Below are positions 9,441-17,547 of a stretch of 64,000 nucleotides of DNA, one piece after another; the stretch's first letter is position 1; each line of letters begins with the position of its first letter. The translations under genes were made by a program, and so were the position numbers. This DNA comes from Larkinella terrae. GTDB taxonomy: Bacteria > Bacteroidota > Bacteroidia > Cytophagales > Spirosomataceae. The notes under the pieces are model-generated. The model ran no database searches. It was not told the origin of the DNA and saw nothing but the letters and a program-made list of their open reading frames with translations. The stretch covers positions 326,216-390,215 of the forward strand of contig NZ_WJXZ01000013.1 in NCBI RefSeq assembly GCF_009668025.1, in the 5' to 3' direction.

Positions 9441-10205
9441 ATGAAACATCTGATTAGCTTTATTTTGAAAACCGTTCCGCGCCCGGTTTTGCAGCGCGTC
9501 AGCCATTATGCCATGAAAGTCATGATGGTCTTTTACCGGGGAAACAACGTCGAATGTACGGTTTGCAGCAAACACTTTCGGGAATTTATGCCCTACGGCC
9601 GGAACATACCCCGACCGAATGCACTGTGTCCCAATTGCTTAGCCCTGGAGCGGCACCGGCTAATGAATCTTTATCTGCAACGGAAAACCAATTTTTACCG
9701 CGATCAGCTCAAGGTGCTCCATGTCGCACCCGAACATTGCTTCATCTACCGGTTTGAAAAACTAACTAACCTGGATTACATCACCGCCGACATCGAGTCG
9801 CCATTGGCGAAAATAAAAATGGACATTCACCATATTCCATTTCCCGAAAATACGTTCGATGTCGCATTTTGTAACCACGTCATGGAACACGTTGAGGACG
9901 ACGCCAAAGCCAGCAGTGAGCTTTACCGGGTGCTGAAACCGGGCGGTTGGGCCATCATTCAGTCGCCGATCGATTATTCCCGCGCAACGACTTTTGAAGA
10001 CGCCAGCATCACCGATCCGAAAGAACGGGAGCGGCTTTTCTGGCAAAGCGACCACGTCCGGCTTTTTGGCCGCGATTACGCCCAGCGGCTTGCCAAAGGC
10101 GGTTTTACGGTCGTGGAAGACCGGTTCGTTTTTGAATTACCGAAAGAAGAAGTGAAACGGTTTTCGCTGCCCGCCGGAGAAATCATTTACCTCTGCAAAA
10201 AGTAA
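9441..10205 (+). CDS. Class I SAM-dependent methyltransferase with N-terminal Cys4 knuckle
   Basis: A 254-residue protein. Residues 39-66 hold two CxxC pairs (CTVC and CPNC), a likely zinc knuckle, followed by a methyltransferase-11-type core: the LKVLHVAPEH strand, the acidic-loop segment DYITADIESP, then FPENTFDVAFCNHVMEHVEDD and the motif ELYRVLKPGGWAIIQSP. The canonical GxGxG motif I is degenerate (HVAPEH), yet the later motifs are well kept. The substrate is unknown; some relatives sit with cell-surface sugar genes, and the neighbouring SDR and glycosyltransferase on the opposite strand are consistent with that but do not prove it. Confidence 0.8.
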   Translation: MKHLISFILKTVPRPVLQRVSHYAMKVMMVFYRGNNVECTVCSKHFREFMPYGRNIPRPNALCPNCLALERHRLMNLYLQRKTNFYRDQLKVLHVAPEHCFIYRFEKLTNLDYITADIESPLAKIKMDIHHIPFPENTFDVAFCNHVMEHVEDDAKASSELYRVLKPGGWAIIQSPIDYSRATTFEDASITDPKERERLFWQSDHVRLFGRDYAQRLAKGGFTVVEDRFVFELPKEEVKRFSLPAGEIIYLCKK

Positions 10206-10212
10206 CCCGGTT

Positions 10213-11199
10213 TTACGGCTCGACCGGATACGGCCCTTCCGAAAAACGCTCGGCGTGGTAGCCTTTCGACCCGATCCGTTCGGCCAATGGGCCAAGTACA
10301 TTTCTGCCGGTTTTCAGTTGCTCAATGATCGCCCTGAAGTCGTATTTTGGTTGCCAGCCCAATTCCTTCCGGGCCTTTTCATTGACGTACACGCGATCAA
10401 TACCAGGGAACATTTGCCAGCCCCTTCGCTCGTATTCCGACTGATAATCAGGTATATATTTTTGCAAAACGGCGGGCGCAGCAATTCGCAAATCCGCCGT
10501 ATCTTCCGGTAAAAAAGGCGTCGTTGCGCTGATGATGAAGGTTCCAAAGCCGATGGCCTGCGCGCGTTCAACCGCCACAAGATGTGCGCTGACCACATCG
10601 TCGAGCGCCACGCGCCGGAACAGGTATTCGTTCGCTTTCAGATTATCATCCGCAAATTGATTCCGGGCCTCTTTGCTGTCATCCGCTTCCGGGAAAAATC
10701 GGGAGGTTCGCAAAACAATACAAGGCAAACCCTGGTTCCGGAAAAACAACTGGCAAAGGTTCTCGGCTGCGGCTTTGGTTACCCCGTAAATATTTTTGGG
10801 AACCGGCACCACGCCTTCGGTAATCCAGGCAGCGGGATCGCCAACCGGCGGGACAAGCGCATCACCAAAAACACTCGTCGTACTGGTAAAAATAAACTGC
10901 TCAACACCGGCAGCAACGGATTCCTGCAACAGGTTAAGCGTCCCGGTGATGTTGGTATCGATAAATTCCTGCTGACTGTGCGTCGCGACATGCGGTTTGT
11001 GCAGCGTTGCCGTGTGAAAAACCGTCTTGACACCCACGAGGCATTGCTTCACGAAGGCACGATCCGTGATGGAGCCAACCTGCGTCGTGAAAGGTGAAGC
11101 CTGGAGGTCAAGGGCCACGACATCGTATTGCAACTCCTTCAACGTACGAACGAGCGCTTCACCCAAATGCCCGGCACTTCCGGTAACTAAAACGCGCAT
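10213..11199 (-). CDS. NAD-dependent epimerase/dehydratase (extended SDR)
   Basis: A 328-residue sugar-nucleotide-type SDR. Start chosen at MRVLVTGSAGHLG because the Rossmann GxxGxxG (GSAGHLG) follows directly; a longer reading frame upstream only translates the palindrome at 11233-11312. Other landmarks: VFHTATLHKP, FIFTSTTSVFG, and the catalytic YGVTKAAAE (YxxxK), then VLRTSRFFPE. The C-terminus is a typical substrate-binding lobe. Lies downstream of a family 2 glycosyltransferase on the same strand, so polysaccharide or glycoconjugate synthesis is plausible. Exact substrate cannot be told. Confidence 0.88.
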   Translation of the reverse strand: MRVLVTGSAGHLGEALVRTLKELQYDVVALDLQASPFTTQVGSITDRAFVKQCLVGVKTVFHTATLHKPHVATHSQQEFIDTNITGTLNLLQESVAAGVEQFIFTSTTSVFGDALVPPVGDPAAWITEGVVPVPKNIYGVTKAAAENLCQLFFRNQGLPCIVLRTSRFFPEADDSKEARNQFADDNLKANEYLFRRVALDDVVSAHLVAVERAQAIGFGTFIISATTPFLPEDTADLRIAAPAVLQKYIPDYQSEYERRGWQMFPGIDRVYVNEKARKELGWQPKYDFRAIIEQLKTGRNVLGPLAERIGSKGYHAERFSEGPYPVEP

Positions 11200-11232
11200 G
11201 AATAAGATGGATTTGATTGATAATTGACCGCT

Positions 11233-11312
11233 GACGATTGACCATAGACCATTGATGATCGACGATTGGCGATGGTCAGCGGTCAATCGTCAATGGTCTA
11301 TGGTCAATCGTC
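11233..11312. repeat. Intergenic palindrome A (23-bp stem)
   Basis: Perfect 23-bp arms 11233-11255 and 11290-11312, built from reiterated words of the type GATTGACC/GACCATTGA. GACCGCTGAC on the left and GTCAGCGGTC inside also pair. It nearly fills the gap between the glycosyltransferase stop (11315) and the SDR start (11199). Confidence 0.85.
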
Positions 11313-11314
11313 AA

Positions 11315-12322
11315 TTACGACGGATACTCAATATTGGCTCCGGTTTCCTGGTGACTTTTCGGTTCCAGTAGCCGTTTCCAGCCTTCCGACAAAAACCCGA
11401 TTCCGTAGCCAATGAGCTGAACAAAAGCAGCTTCAACGCTCAGAAAAGCTACTTTCAGACTTCCCTCTTTTCGGTAGGCATCGATCAGAATCAAAATCGA
11501 AAGCAGAATAGGAACCGAAACTGCCAGCCCGAATACGACTGGATGAACAAAAAACCAGATCGGAATCGAAAAAATAAATACCGTAAACAGGGCCGGAAAC
11601 GTATGCACCAGCCGCAGTTCGGACGGGAAAAACCGGGCGATGTTGATGCGAGAACGTCCGAAAAACCGGAGTTGCCTATAAAACTGCCGGAAATTTGTCC
11701 GGCGTTTGTGGTAAATAAACGCTTCCGGAATCAGACCGGTTTTGAAATCGGTTTCAATGATGCGAACGGCAAATTCGATGTCCTCGCCCATGCGGCTGAT
11801 TTTGTAGCCCCCGATCTTTTCGTAGACCTGCCGCGAAAAACCCATGTTAAAACTGCGCGGATGGTATTTGCCGCCGAGATTTTTCTTGCTGCCCCGAATT
11901 CCGCCGGTGGTAAAAGGCGAGGTCATCGAATAACTAATGGCCTTTTGAATGGGTGTAAAGTTGGGGTGCGCGCGGTCGGGACCGCCGTAAGCATCGAGCC
12001 AGTCGGTCTGCAGATGCTGTTCAACGGCTTCGAAATAATGCGGAGGCACCAGCGCGTCGGAATCGAAAATAACGAAATAATCGCCCGTCGCACGCTCAAA
12101 ACCGTGGTTACGCGCAAAGCCCTGACCGCCGTTGGGTTTAAAAAAATAGCGGATATTCAGGCGGTTTTTAAACGACTCGGCCACCCCATCAGCCCGGTTA
12201 ACGGAACCGTCTTCCACCACCACGATCTCGTCGGGAATCCGGGTTTGCTGACCCAGACTTTCGAGCAGTTCACGCAGTTCGTCCGGGCGGTTGTAAACGG
12301 GTATAATGACGGAAAAACGCAT
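11315..12322 (-). CDS. Family 2 glycosyltransferase with C-terminal membrane segments
   Basis: A 335-residue inverting GT-A enzyme. N-terminal FSVIIPVYNRPDEL with VVVEDGS, the DSDALVP (DxD-type) metal motif near residue 94, and FNMGFSRQVYEKIGGY with GEDIEFAVRI (the ED acceptor motif) define the fold. Two hydrophobic helices (about residues 240-290: TFPALFTVFIFSIPIWFFV and FGLAVSVPILLSILILI) anchor it in the inner membrane. It starts 9 nt after the hemL stop codon, so it is likely cotranscribed with hemL. The sugar and acceptor are unknown. Confidence 0.9.
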   Translation of the reverse strand: MRFSVIIPVYNRPDELRELLESLGQQTRIPDEIVVVEDGSVNRADGVAESFKNRLNIRYFFKPNGGQGFARNHGFERATGDYFVIFDSDALVPPHYFEAVEQHLQTDWLDAYGGPDRAHPNFTPIQKAISYSMTSPFTTGGIRGSKKNLGGKYHPRSFNMGFSRQVYEKIGGYKISRMGEDIEFAVRIIETDFKTGLIPEAFIYHKRRTNFRQFYRQLRFFGRSRINIARFFPSELRLVHTFPALFTVFIFSIPIWFFVHPVVFGLAVSVPILLSILILIDAYRKEGSLKVAFLSVEAAFVQLIGYGIGFLSEGWKRLLEPKSHQETGANIEYPS

Positions 12323-12331
12323 CCGGATCGG

Positions 12332-13615
12332 TTAAATAACTTCTTTCAATGCTTCTTCACTGGCCCAGATGATCTGGTCGATGTGTTCGTCCGTTAAGGC
12401 TGTCGACAGAAACAGGCTTTCAAATTGCGAGGGTGCCAGGTAAATTCCACGTTTGAGCATCGCCTGAAAATACCGGCCAAACAACGGCAGATCGCAGGTT
12501 TTGGCATCGACGAAATTAGAAACCGGTCGTTCGGTCATGAAAAGCGTATACATCGAGCCAAGGTGGTTGATCGTAAAATCGAGTCCCAGTTTGGTCAGGC
12601 TCGTGCGAAAACCGTCGATCAGTCTGGTGCCGGTGGCTTCGAGTTGGGTATACACTTCCGGGTGTTCGTTCAGATAGCGCAGCATCGCCAGGCCCGCCGA
12701 CATGGCAATCGGATTGCCCGACAAGGTTCCGGCCTGGTAAACCGGACCGGAGGGCGAAACCAAATCCATAATTTCGCGTCTGCCACCGTACGCGCCTACC
12801 GGCATTCCTCCACCGATAATTTTTCCCATCGTGGTGAGGTCGGGCCGGATGCCAAACCGCTCCTGCGCTCCGCCTTTCGCCAGCCGGAAACCGGTCATGA
12901 CTTCGTCGAAAATCAGTAGAATGGCATTTTTGTCGCACAAATCCCGCAATCCTTCCAGAAAACCGGGGTCGGGCAGGACGCAGCCCATATTACCCACAAC
13001 CGGTTCCAGAATGACCGCAGCAATCTGATTGGCATTGGCTTCGATCAGCCGTTCAACGGCCCGCAAATCGTTAAAAGGAGCGGTTAAGGTATCCAACGCC
13101 GTTGCTCTGGTAACACCGGGACTATCGGGCGTTCCCATTGTAATAGCTCCGCTCCCGGCGGCAATCAGGAACGAGTCGCCGTGACCGTGGTAACAGCCCT
13201 CAAACTTGATCATTTTGTCGCGACCCGTAAAACCGCGCGCCAGCCGAATGGCGGCCATCGTCGCTTCGGTCCCGGAATTGACCATCCGCACTTTTTCAAC
13301 CGAAGGCACCATTTCGACAATCAATTCGGCCATTTCAACCTCTTTGCGCGTGGGTGCTCCGAACGAAAACGAATGCTGAATGGCTTCCCGAACGGCTTCC
13401 TCCACCGGTTCGAACGCATGGCCCAGGATCATCGGCCCCCAGGAATTGATTAGCTCGATGTACCGGTTTCCGTCCTCATCAAACAGATACGGGCCCTTGG
13501 CCGATTTAATAAACAGCGGGTTTCCGCCCACGGCGCGAAACGCCCGAACCGGCGAGTTGACCCCGCCGGGAATTAAAGTTTTCGCTTTCTCAAAAAGCTG
13601 CTCGCTTGTTGTCAT
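12332..13615 (-). CDS. hemL: Glutamate-1-semialdehyde 2,1-aminomutase
   Basis: Converts glutamate-1-semialdehyde to 5-aminolevulinate, the committed intermediate of C5-pathway haem synthesis, using PLP. It is 427 residues, the normal length. Seen: LIPGGVNSPVRAFRAVGG at the N-terminus, NSGTEATMAAIRLARG, ILLIFDEVMTGFR, and the PLP-binding lysine at residue 265 in TTMGKIIGGGMPVGAYGG. The start codon lies only 10 nt after a perfect 37-bp palindrome, so translation or transcription of hemL could be affected by that structure (see findings). Confidence 0.97.
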   Translation of the reverse strand: MTTSEQLFEKAKTLIPGGVNSPVRAFRAVGGNPLFIKSAKGPYLFDEDGNRYIELINSWGPMILGHAFEPVEEAVREAIQHSFSFGAPTRKEVEMAELIVEMVPSVEKVRMVNSGTEATMAAIRLARGFTGRDKMIKFEGCYHGHGDSFLIAAGSGAITMGTPDSPGVTRATALDTLTAPFNDLRAVERLIEANANQIAAVILEPVVGNMGCVLPDPGFLEGLRDLCDKNAILLIFDEVMTGFRLAKGGAQERFGIRPDLTTMGKIIGGGMPVGAYGGRREIMDLVSPSGPVYQAGTLSGNPIAMSAGLAMLRYLNEHPEVYTQLEATGTRLIDGFRTSLTKLGLDFTINHLGSMYTLFMTERPVSNFVDAKTCDLPLFGRYFQAMLKRGIYLAPSQFESLFLSTALTDEHIDQIIWASEEALKEVI

Positions 13616-13625
13616 GGTTCAATGA

Positions 13626-13714
13626 GTGAATGAGCGATTTGCGATTGAGTGAATAGCTCCGCAGGAATCGAGAAATGGCGGAGCTATTCACTCAATCGCA
13701 AATCGCTCATTCAC
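13626..13714. repeat. Intergenic palindrome B, perfect 37-bp stem before hemL
   Basis: Arms 13626-13662 and 13678-13714 are exact reverse complements (37 bp), loop 15 nt. Words such as GTGAATGAGCGATT and GCGATTGAGTGAATAG recur within an arm. It covers 89 of the 101 nt between the upstream stop (13717) and the hemL start (13615). There is no T tract after it in the direction of hemL transcription. Confidence 0.95.
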
Positions 13715-13716
13715 AA

Positions 13717-15450
13717 TTAAAAAGTGTTGGCTATCAAAAACCGGGTGCCATCGAATTTTACGATGGGGACGACCTGGTTTTCGTTACTGCCGGAATAATC
13801 GTAACCAGAGAGCAAATAACCTTCTTCCGGCGTGGTTTTCAGTTGAGCCCGGTTGGTAATCTGCCCACGGTTTCGGGCGAGGGCTCGGCCAAAAAACAAC
13901 AGCAGGTCATAACCCTGGTATGCGTAGGTCGACGGAATTATGTTGCGCTGCTCCAGGTATTGTTCTTCAAATTCTTCCGAACCGGGGCGTTGTTGGTCAA
14001 CAAATTCGGGATAAACCAGGTACAGGTCACTTTTGGTAAAAACCGATAGCGGATTTTTGTCAAAATCAAAAGCCGACGAGGTTGCAATCACCGGCACCTC
14101 CACTTTGCGTTGGGCGAGCAAACGTAGCAGTTTCGGACCGGTATTTTCGTCACTACTGGCCAGGAAAATGTGGCCGGGCTTGCTCACTTCCGACACTTTA
14201 ACGGTTTCCAGGTCAGCGCCAATCTTCCGGAATTCCACGACGGAAAAGCCAATTCGCTTTAATTCAGCCTGGTACAAAGCCGCCAGCGTCGAGTCTTTGC
14301 GGGAATTTCCAAAGTAGATCGTAGCCTTTTTGAGCGTCGACAACGTACGGGCAAAGGCCACGGTTTTGACGGCCTGCTGGTTCAATGAGGGTGAAGCCAG
14401 AAACGCCAGTGGCTGATTCGCGATCAGTTCGCTGCTGGTCGAAATGGGATTAACGAGTAAAATGTTATTTTGATTGGCAAATTCCGTCGCCAGCCGATTG
14501 GGCTCAGCATACAGCGGGCCAATCAGGAGATCGTTCTGGATAAAACCGGGATTATTTACCAGCGTAGTCATTTTGGAAACATCATTATCGACGTCGTAGG
14601 CAAACAGATTGACGGTAATTCCTTCCGACTGCAACTTCGTTTTGGCGAGTTTCATCCCGTTATACAAATCCAGCGCGTACTGATTCGAACGGGCGCGATC
14701 GTCGGGATTAATTTCATTGAGTCGAAACGGAAACATCACGGCTACGTTGAAGTAGCCTTTGTTGCGGTTTTTCTCCGGTTTGGTAACGGTGGCCGAATTG
14801 GCTGCGGTCTCCGCCGAAGCCGGGCGGGGAATGGCCGGTATGCCAAAGCGGTTGGTCAGCCGATCCGACAGTTCGAGATCCGCCGGAGCCGTCGACGTCC
14901 GCTGAATCTGATCGATCAATGCCAGCGCCAGTTCGCGGTTGTTCGAAAATTCTTTTTGCATCACTTTCAACCGGTTCAAATCATTGATCTGGCTGAAATA
15001 ATACGTTTCGAGTTTGCTCACATCCTGCTTTAAATTCGGGTCGCCAATCCGGGTCATGTTCTCAAGCCCTTCCTCAAACTGTCCGTTTTCGAAATAAGCC
15101 GCCCCCAGCAGGTAATAGACATCGTCCATTTTTTTCCAGTTCGGAAACCGGTCGATCAACTGCTTCAGCATCATCCGCGATTCCGAAAACCGCTTCAGAT
15201 TAAAATCAGCCAGCGCGTGGTAATAGTGTGCATACGGCGCAATTCCGGTACGCCCTTCGGTCAGCGGTTTTAACTCCGCTTTGGCTTTGACGTACTCTTT
15301 CTGCTGAATAAAACGCACCGCATACTGATACCGGCGTTCGGCATTGTCGCTTTGGGCCATTGCCACCTGAACGGTCGCCCACAACAGAAAAACGAAACGG
15401 CACGACTTTAAACCAGCATGAGAAGCAAAATTCCTGTTCATTGGGTTCAA
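13717..15450 (-). CDS. TPR plus periplasmic-binding-fold protein (LpoA/LivJ-like), exported
   Basis: A 577-residue protein. N-terminal signal peptide (CRFVFLLWATVQVAMAQ), then tetratricopeptide-like helices over about residues 38-165 (RYQYAVRFIQQKEYVKAKAE, YYHALADFNLKRFSESRMML, YYLLGAAYFENGQFEEGLEN), then a type I periplasmic-binding fold from about residue 228 (YFNVAVMFPFRL to the C-terminus; LVNPISTSSELIANQPLAF, YAYQGYDLLLFFGRAL). TPR plus this fold recalls LpoA-type activators of penicillin-binding proteins, but the family is also annotated as amino-acid-binding. The role is therefore only inferred as envelope-related. Sits between yidC and hemL on the same strand. Confidence 0.8.
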   Translation of the reverse strand: MNPMNRNFASHAGLKSCRFVFLLWATVQVAMAQSDNAERRYQYAVRFIQQKEYVKAKAELKPLTEGRTGIAPYAHYYHALADFNLKRFSESRMMLKQLIDRFPNWKKMDDVYYLLGAAYFENGQFEEGLENMTRIGDPNLKQDVSKLETYYFSQINDLNRLKVMQKEFSNNRELALALIDQIQRTSTAPADLELSDRLTNRFGIPAIPRPASAETAANSATVTKPEKNRNKGYFNVAVMFPFRLNEINPDDRARSNQYALDLYNGMKLAKTKLQSEGITVNLFAYDVDNDVSKMTTLVNNPGFIQNDLLIGPLYAEPNRLATEFANQNNILLVNPISTSSELIANQPLAFLASPSLNQQAVKTVAFARTLSTLKKATIYFGNSRKDSTLAALYQAELKRIGFSVVEFRKIGADLETVKVSEVSKPGHIFLASSDENTGPKLLRLLAQRKVEVPVIATSSAFDFDKNPLSVFTKSDLYLVYPEFVDQQRPGSEEFEEQYLEQRNIIPSTYAYQGYDLLLFFGRALARNRGQITNRAQLKTTPEEGYLLSGYDYSGSNENQVVPIVKFDGTRFLIANTF

Positions 15451-15472
15451 TTAAGAAGCTTGGCACAAAACT

Positions 15473-15504
15473 AACAAAACCAACGTGTCTGCGTTGGTTT
15501 TGTT
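15473..15504 (-). terminator. 13-bp perfect hairpin after yidC
   Basis: AACAAAACCAACG (15473-15485) pairs with 15492-15504 across a 6-nt loop. On the minus strand the second arm ends in GGTTTTGTT followed by AGTTTTG, a T-rich tail, so it can end yidC transcripts. It lies 22 nt before the next start codon (15450). Confidence 0.55.
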
Positions 15505-15583
15505 ACAAACAAGACGAATTTGTAATTCGTCTATATTATGTGAATGGGCCGGTTTGCTTCAGAAAAGCAGTTCACCGACCAAT

Positions 15584-17422
15584 TTATTTCTTCGTCCGTT
15601 TCTTGGCTTCTTCAGCCTGCTTTTTAGCTTCTTCGGCCTGTTGCAGCGAACGTTGCAGAATGTCCTGGAACTTCGATTTTTTCACGTCGCCCTTGGCAAA
15701 TTTCTTCCGGTTTTCTTCCAGAACCGCCTTGATTTTGTCTTCGTCCACAAACTTGCGGATCAGCAATTGCTGGGCAATCGTAACGACGTTGGAAACAAAA
15801 TAATAGAACGTCAGACCGGCCGGAAACGAGTTCAGCACGAACATGAACATCAGCGGGAACACATACCCCATCGCCTTCATATTGATCGGGCTGTTGGGTT
15901 GGGCGGGCGTCATCTGGTTGTTGTAGTAGGCATACGCCAAACTAGATCCGGTCATGAAAACCGTGAACAAACTCAGGTGCGACCCCAGGAACGGAATCGA
16001 AAACGGAAACTTGATGAACGAATCGTAGGTCGACAAGTCGCTCGACCACAGGAACGGTTGCTGGCGCAGTTCGATCAGGTTCGGGAAGAGGAAGAACAGC
16101 GACATCAAAACCGGCATCGTCGCCAGAACCGGAATACAGCCACTCAGCGGACTAACGCCCACCTGCTGATACAGTTTCATGGTTTCCTGTTGTTGCTTCG
16201 CCATGTCGTCGCCCACTTTCTCGCGAATCGCATTCACTTCGGGTCCCAGCACGCGCATTTTCGCCATGCTCACGTACGAGCGGTAGGTCAGGGGCGTGAG
16301 CAGCAGTTTCACAAAAACCACCAGCACAATGATCAGCAGACCGTAATTGGAAATGAACTTCTCCAGAATATTAAATACCGGTACGAAAAAGTACTTGTTG
16401 ACCGGTTTCAACAGTGCGTACCCCAGGTATACGTTCCGGTCGAACTCCGGCGCCACTTCGTCGAGCAACTGGTAGTCGTTCGGTCCGAAATAAAACCGGT
16501 AATTTCCTTTCCCGCTTTTCACGTCCGCCAGCGGAATCTGTACATCGGCGATGGCGGTTTTGACCGTGCTGGAATCCCCCGGATTCACCAGCGTCTTAAA
16601 AGCCGCTTTTTTAAACGGGCTGTTTTCGGAGATAAAACCGGCCAGAAAATACTTGTGCTTGATGGTAAACCACTTAACGGGTTCTTCCACAGTGGCTTCC
16701 TGATCATTCGCGCCTTCCGATAGACCGTCAAAATTCTCGTCGGCTGAAAGGTAATTGATTGTCGCTGACTTGCGGTTTTCGGCCATATCGTTCTCGAACT
16801 GGCGCATCCGGTCCAGCCAGAAAAACCGGATATCGCTGTTGGCCAGCAACTTGTCCATGCCATTCAGTTTCAGGTCGTAATCGACCACGTATCCCGTTGC
16901 CGGAATGGTGTAGGTCTGTTCCACCGACTCGGTGGGCGACAGCGCCAGTTTGAACGTAATGGTCTGGGCACTTCCCTGAACGGTGGATTGTGCCGGGGCC
17001 GAAGTTTCAAAATACAGCTTTTCAATGTTAACCTTGCCCCGATTGGTGGGCAGTTCCATCACCATTTCGCTGCTCTGTTCGTTGATCAGCACCAGCGGCT
17101 TCTGGTCGAACGTCTTGTAGTTTTTCAGCACCACTTCCTTGACGCGACCGCCCTGCGTGCTGAACGTTACCCGAATTTCGGGGTTTTCGACGACGATATC
17201 GCGGCTTTGACCGACGGCGGCTGCGGCAAAATCACCATACATCATCCGGGAGGCCGCCGAATCCAGGGGTTGTTCCGCTTTTTTGGCGGTTTCCGGAGAG
17301 GGGGCCGAAGTTGCTTTTTCCTGTTCTGGTTTCTTTTCCGGAGCGGGCTTCGGTACTAACAACTGATACCCCAGCAACATCCCCAGTATCAATACAATAC
17401 CAATAATTTGATTACGATCCAT
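15584..17422 (-). CDS. yidC: Membrane protein insertase YidC
   Basis: Inserts and folds inner-membrane proteins, alone or with SecYEG. It is 612 residues. N-terminal membrane anchor MDRNQIIGIVLILGMLLGYQLLV, a low-complexity linker, the large periplasmic beta-super-sandwich domain (about residues 75-340), then the conserved five-helix core: LLIIVLVVFVKLLLTPLTYRSYVSMAKMRVLGPE, GVSPLSGCIPVLATMPVLMSLFFLFPN, and PLMFMFVLNSFPAGLTFYYFVSN. It ends in a basic, coiled-coil-prone tail (QQAEEAKKQAEEAKKRTKK) that may touch the ribosome. A good promoter and a 23-bp palindrome lie upstream. Confidence 0.97.
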   Translation of the reverse strand: MDRNQIIGIVLILGMLLGYQLLVPKPAPEKKPEQEKATSAPSPETAKKAEQPLDSAASRMMYGDFAAAAVGQSRDIVVENPEIRVTFSTQGGRVKEVVLKNYKTFDQKPLVLINEQSSEMVMELPTNRGKVNIEKLYFETSAPAQSTVQGSAQTITFKLALSPTESVEQTYTIPATGYVVDYDLKLNGMDKLLANSDIRFFWLDRMRQFENDMAENRKSATINYLSADENFDGLSEGANDQEATVEEPVKWFTIKHKYFLAGFISENSPFKKAAFKTLVNPGDSSTVKTAIADVQIPLADVKSGKGNYRFYFGPNDYQLLDEVAPEFDRNVYLGYALLKPVNKYFFVPVFNILEKFISNYGLLIIVLVVFVKLLLTPLTYRSYVSMAKMRVLGPEVNAIREKVGDDMAKQQQETMKLYQQVGVSPLSGCIPVLATMPVLMSLFFLFPNLIELRQQPFLWSSDLSTYDSFIKFPFSIPFLGSHLSLFTVFMTGSSLAYAYYNNQMTPAQPNSPINMKAMGYVFPLMFMFVLNSFPAGLTFYYFVSNVVTIAQQLLIRKFVDEDKIKAVLEENRKKFAKGDVKKSKFQDILQRSLQQAEEAKKQAEEAKKRTKK

Positions 17423-17436
17423 TTCTTTTGTTTAAG

Positions 17437-17500
17437 GTTCGAGGTTTAAAGTTTAACGTGGCCGGTAAGCGCTTCAAACGTTAGACTTTAAACCTCGAAC
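17437..17500. repeat. Intergenic palindrome C (23 bp, one mismatch) before yidC
   Basis: Arms 17437-17459 and 17478-17500 match over 23 bp with one mismatch at 17453. The words GGTTCGAGGTTTAAAG and TTTAACGT resemble those of palindrome G near 50.8 kb. It ends 14 nt before the yidC start codon. Confidence 0.85.
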
Positions 17501-17516
17501 AAATCTATTGAGTCCG

Positions 17517-17547
17517 CAAAAATACGGAGAAGCAAATGCTTAACCAA
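17517..17547 (-). promoter_or_regulatory. Bacteroidota-type promoter for yidC
   Basis: On the minus strand TTG (complement of 17545-17547), a 20-nt spacer and TATTTTTG (complement of 17517-17524). It overlaps the last codons of pyrG. Initiation near 17510 would place palindrome C in the yidC 5' leader. Confidence 0.55.

Noticed and set aside
15485..16723. 412-codon open frame opposite yidC
   Set aside because: Antisense shadow of yidC with low-complexity composition and no recognisable domain.
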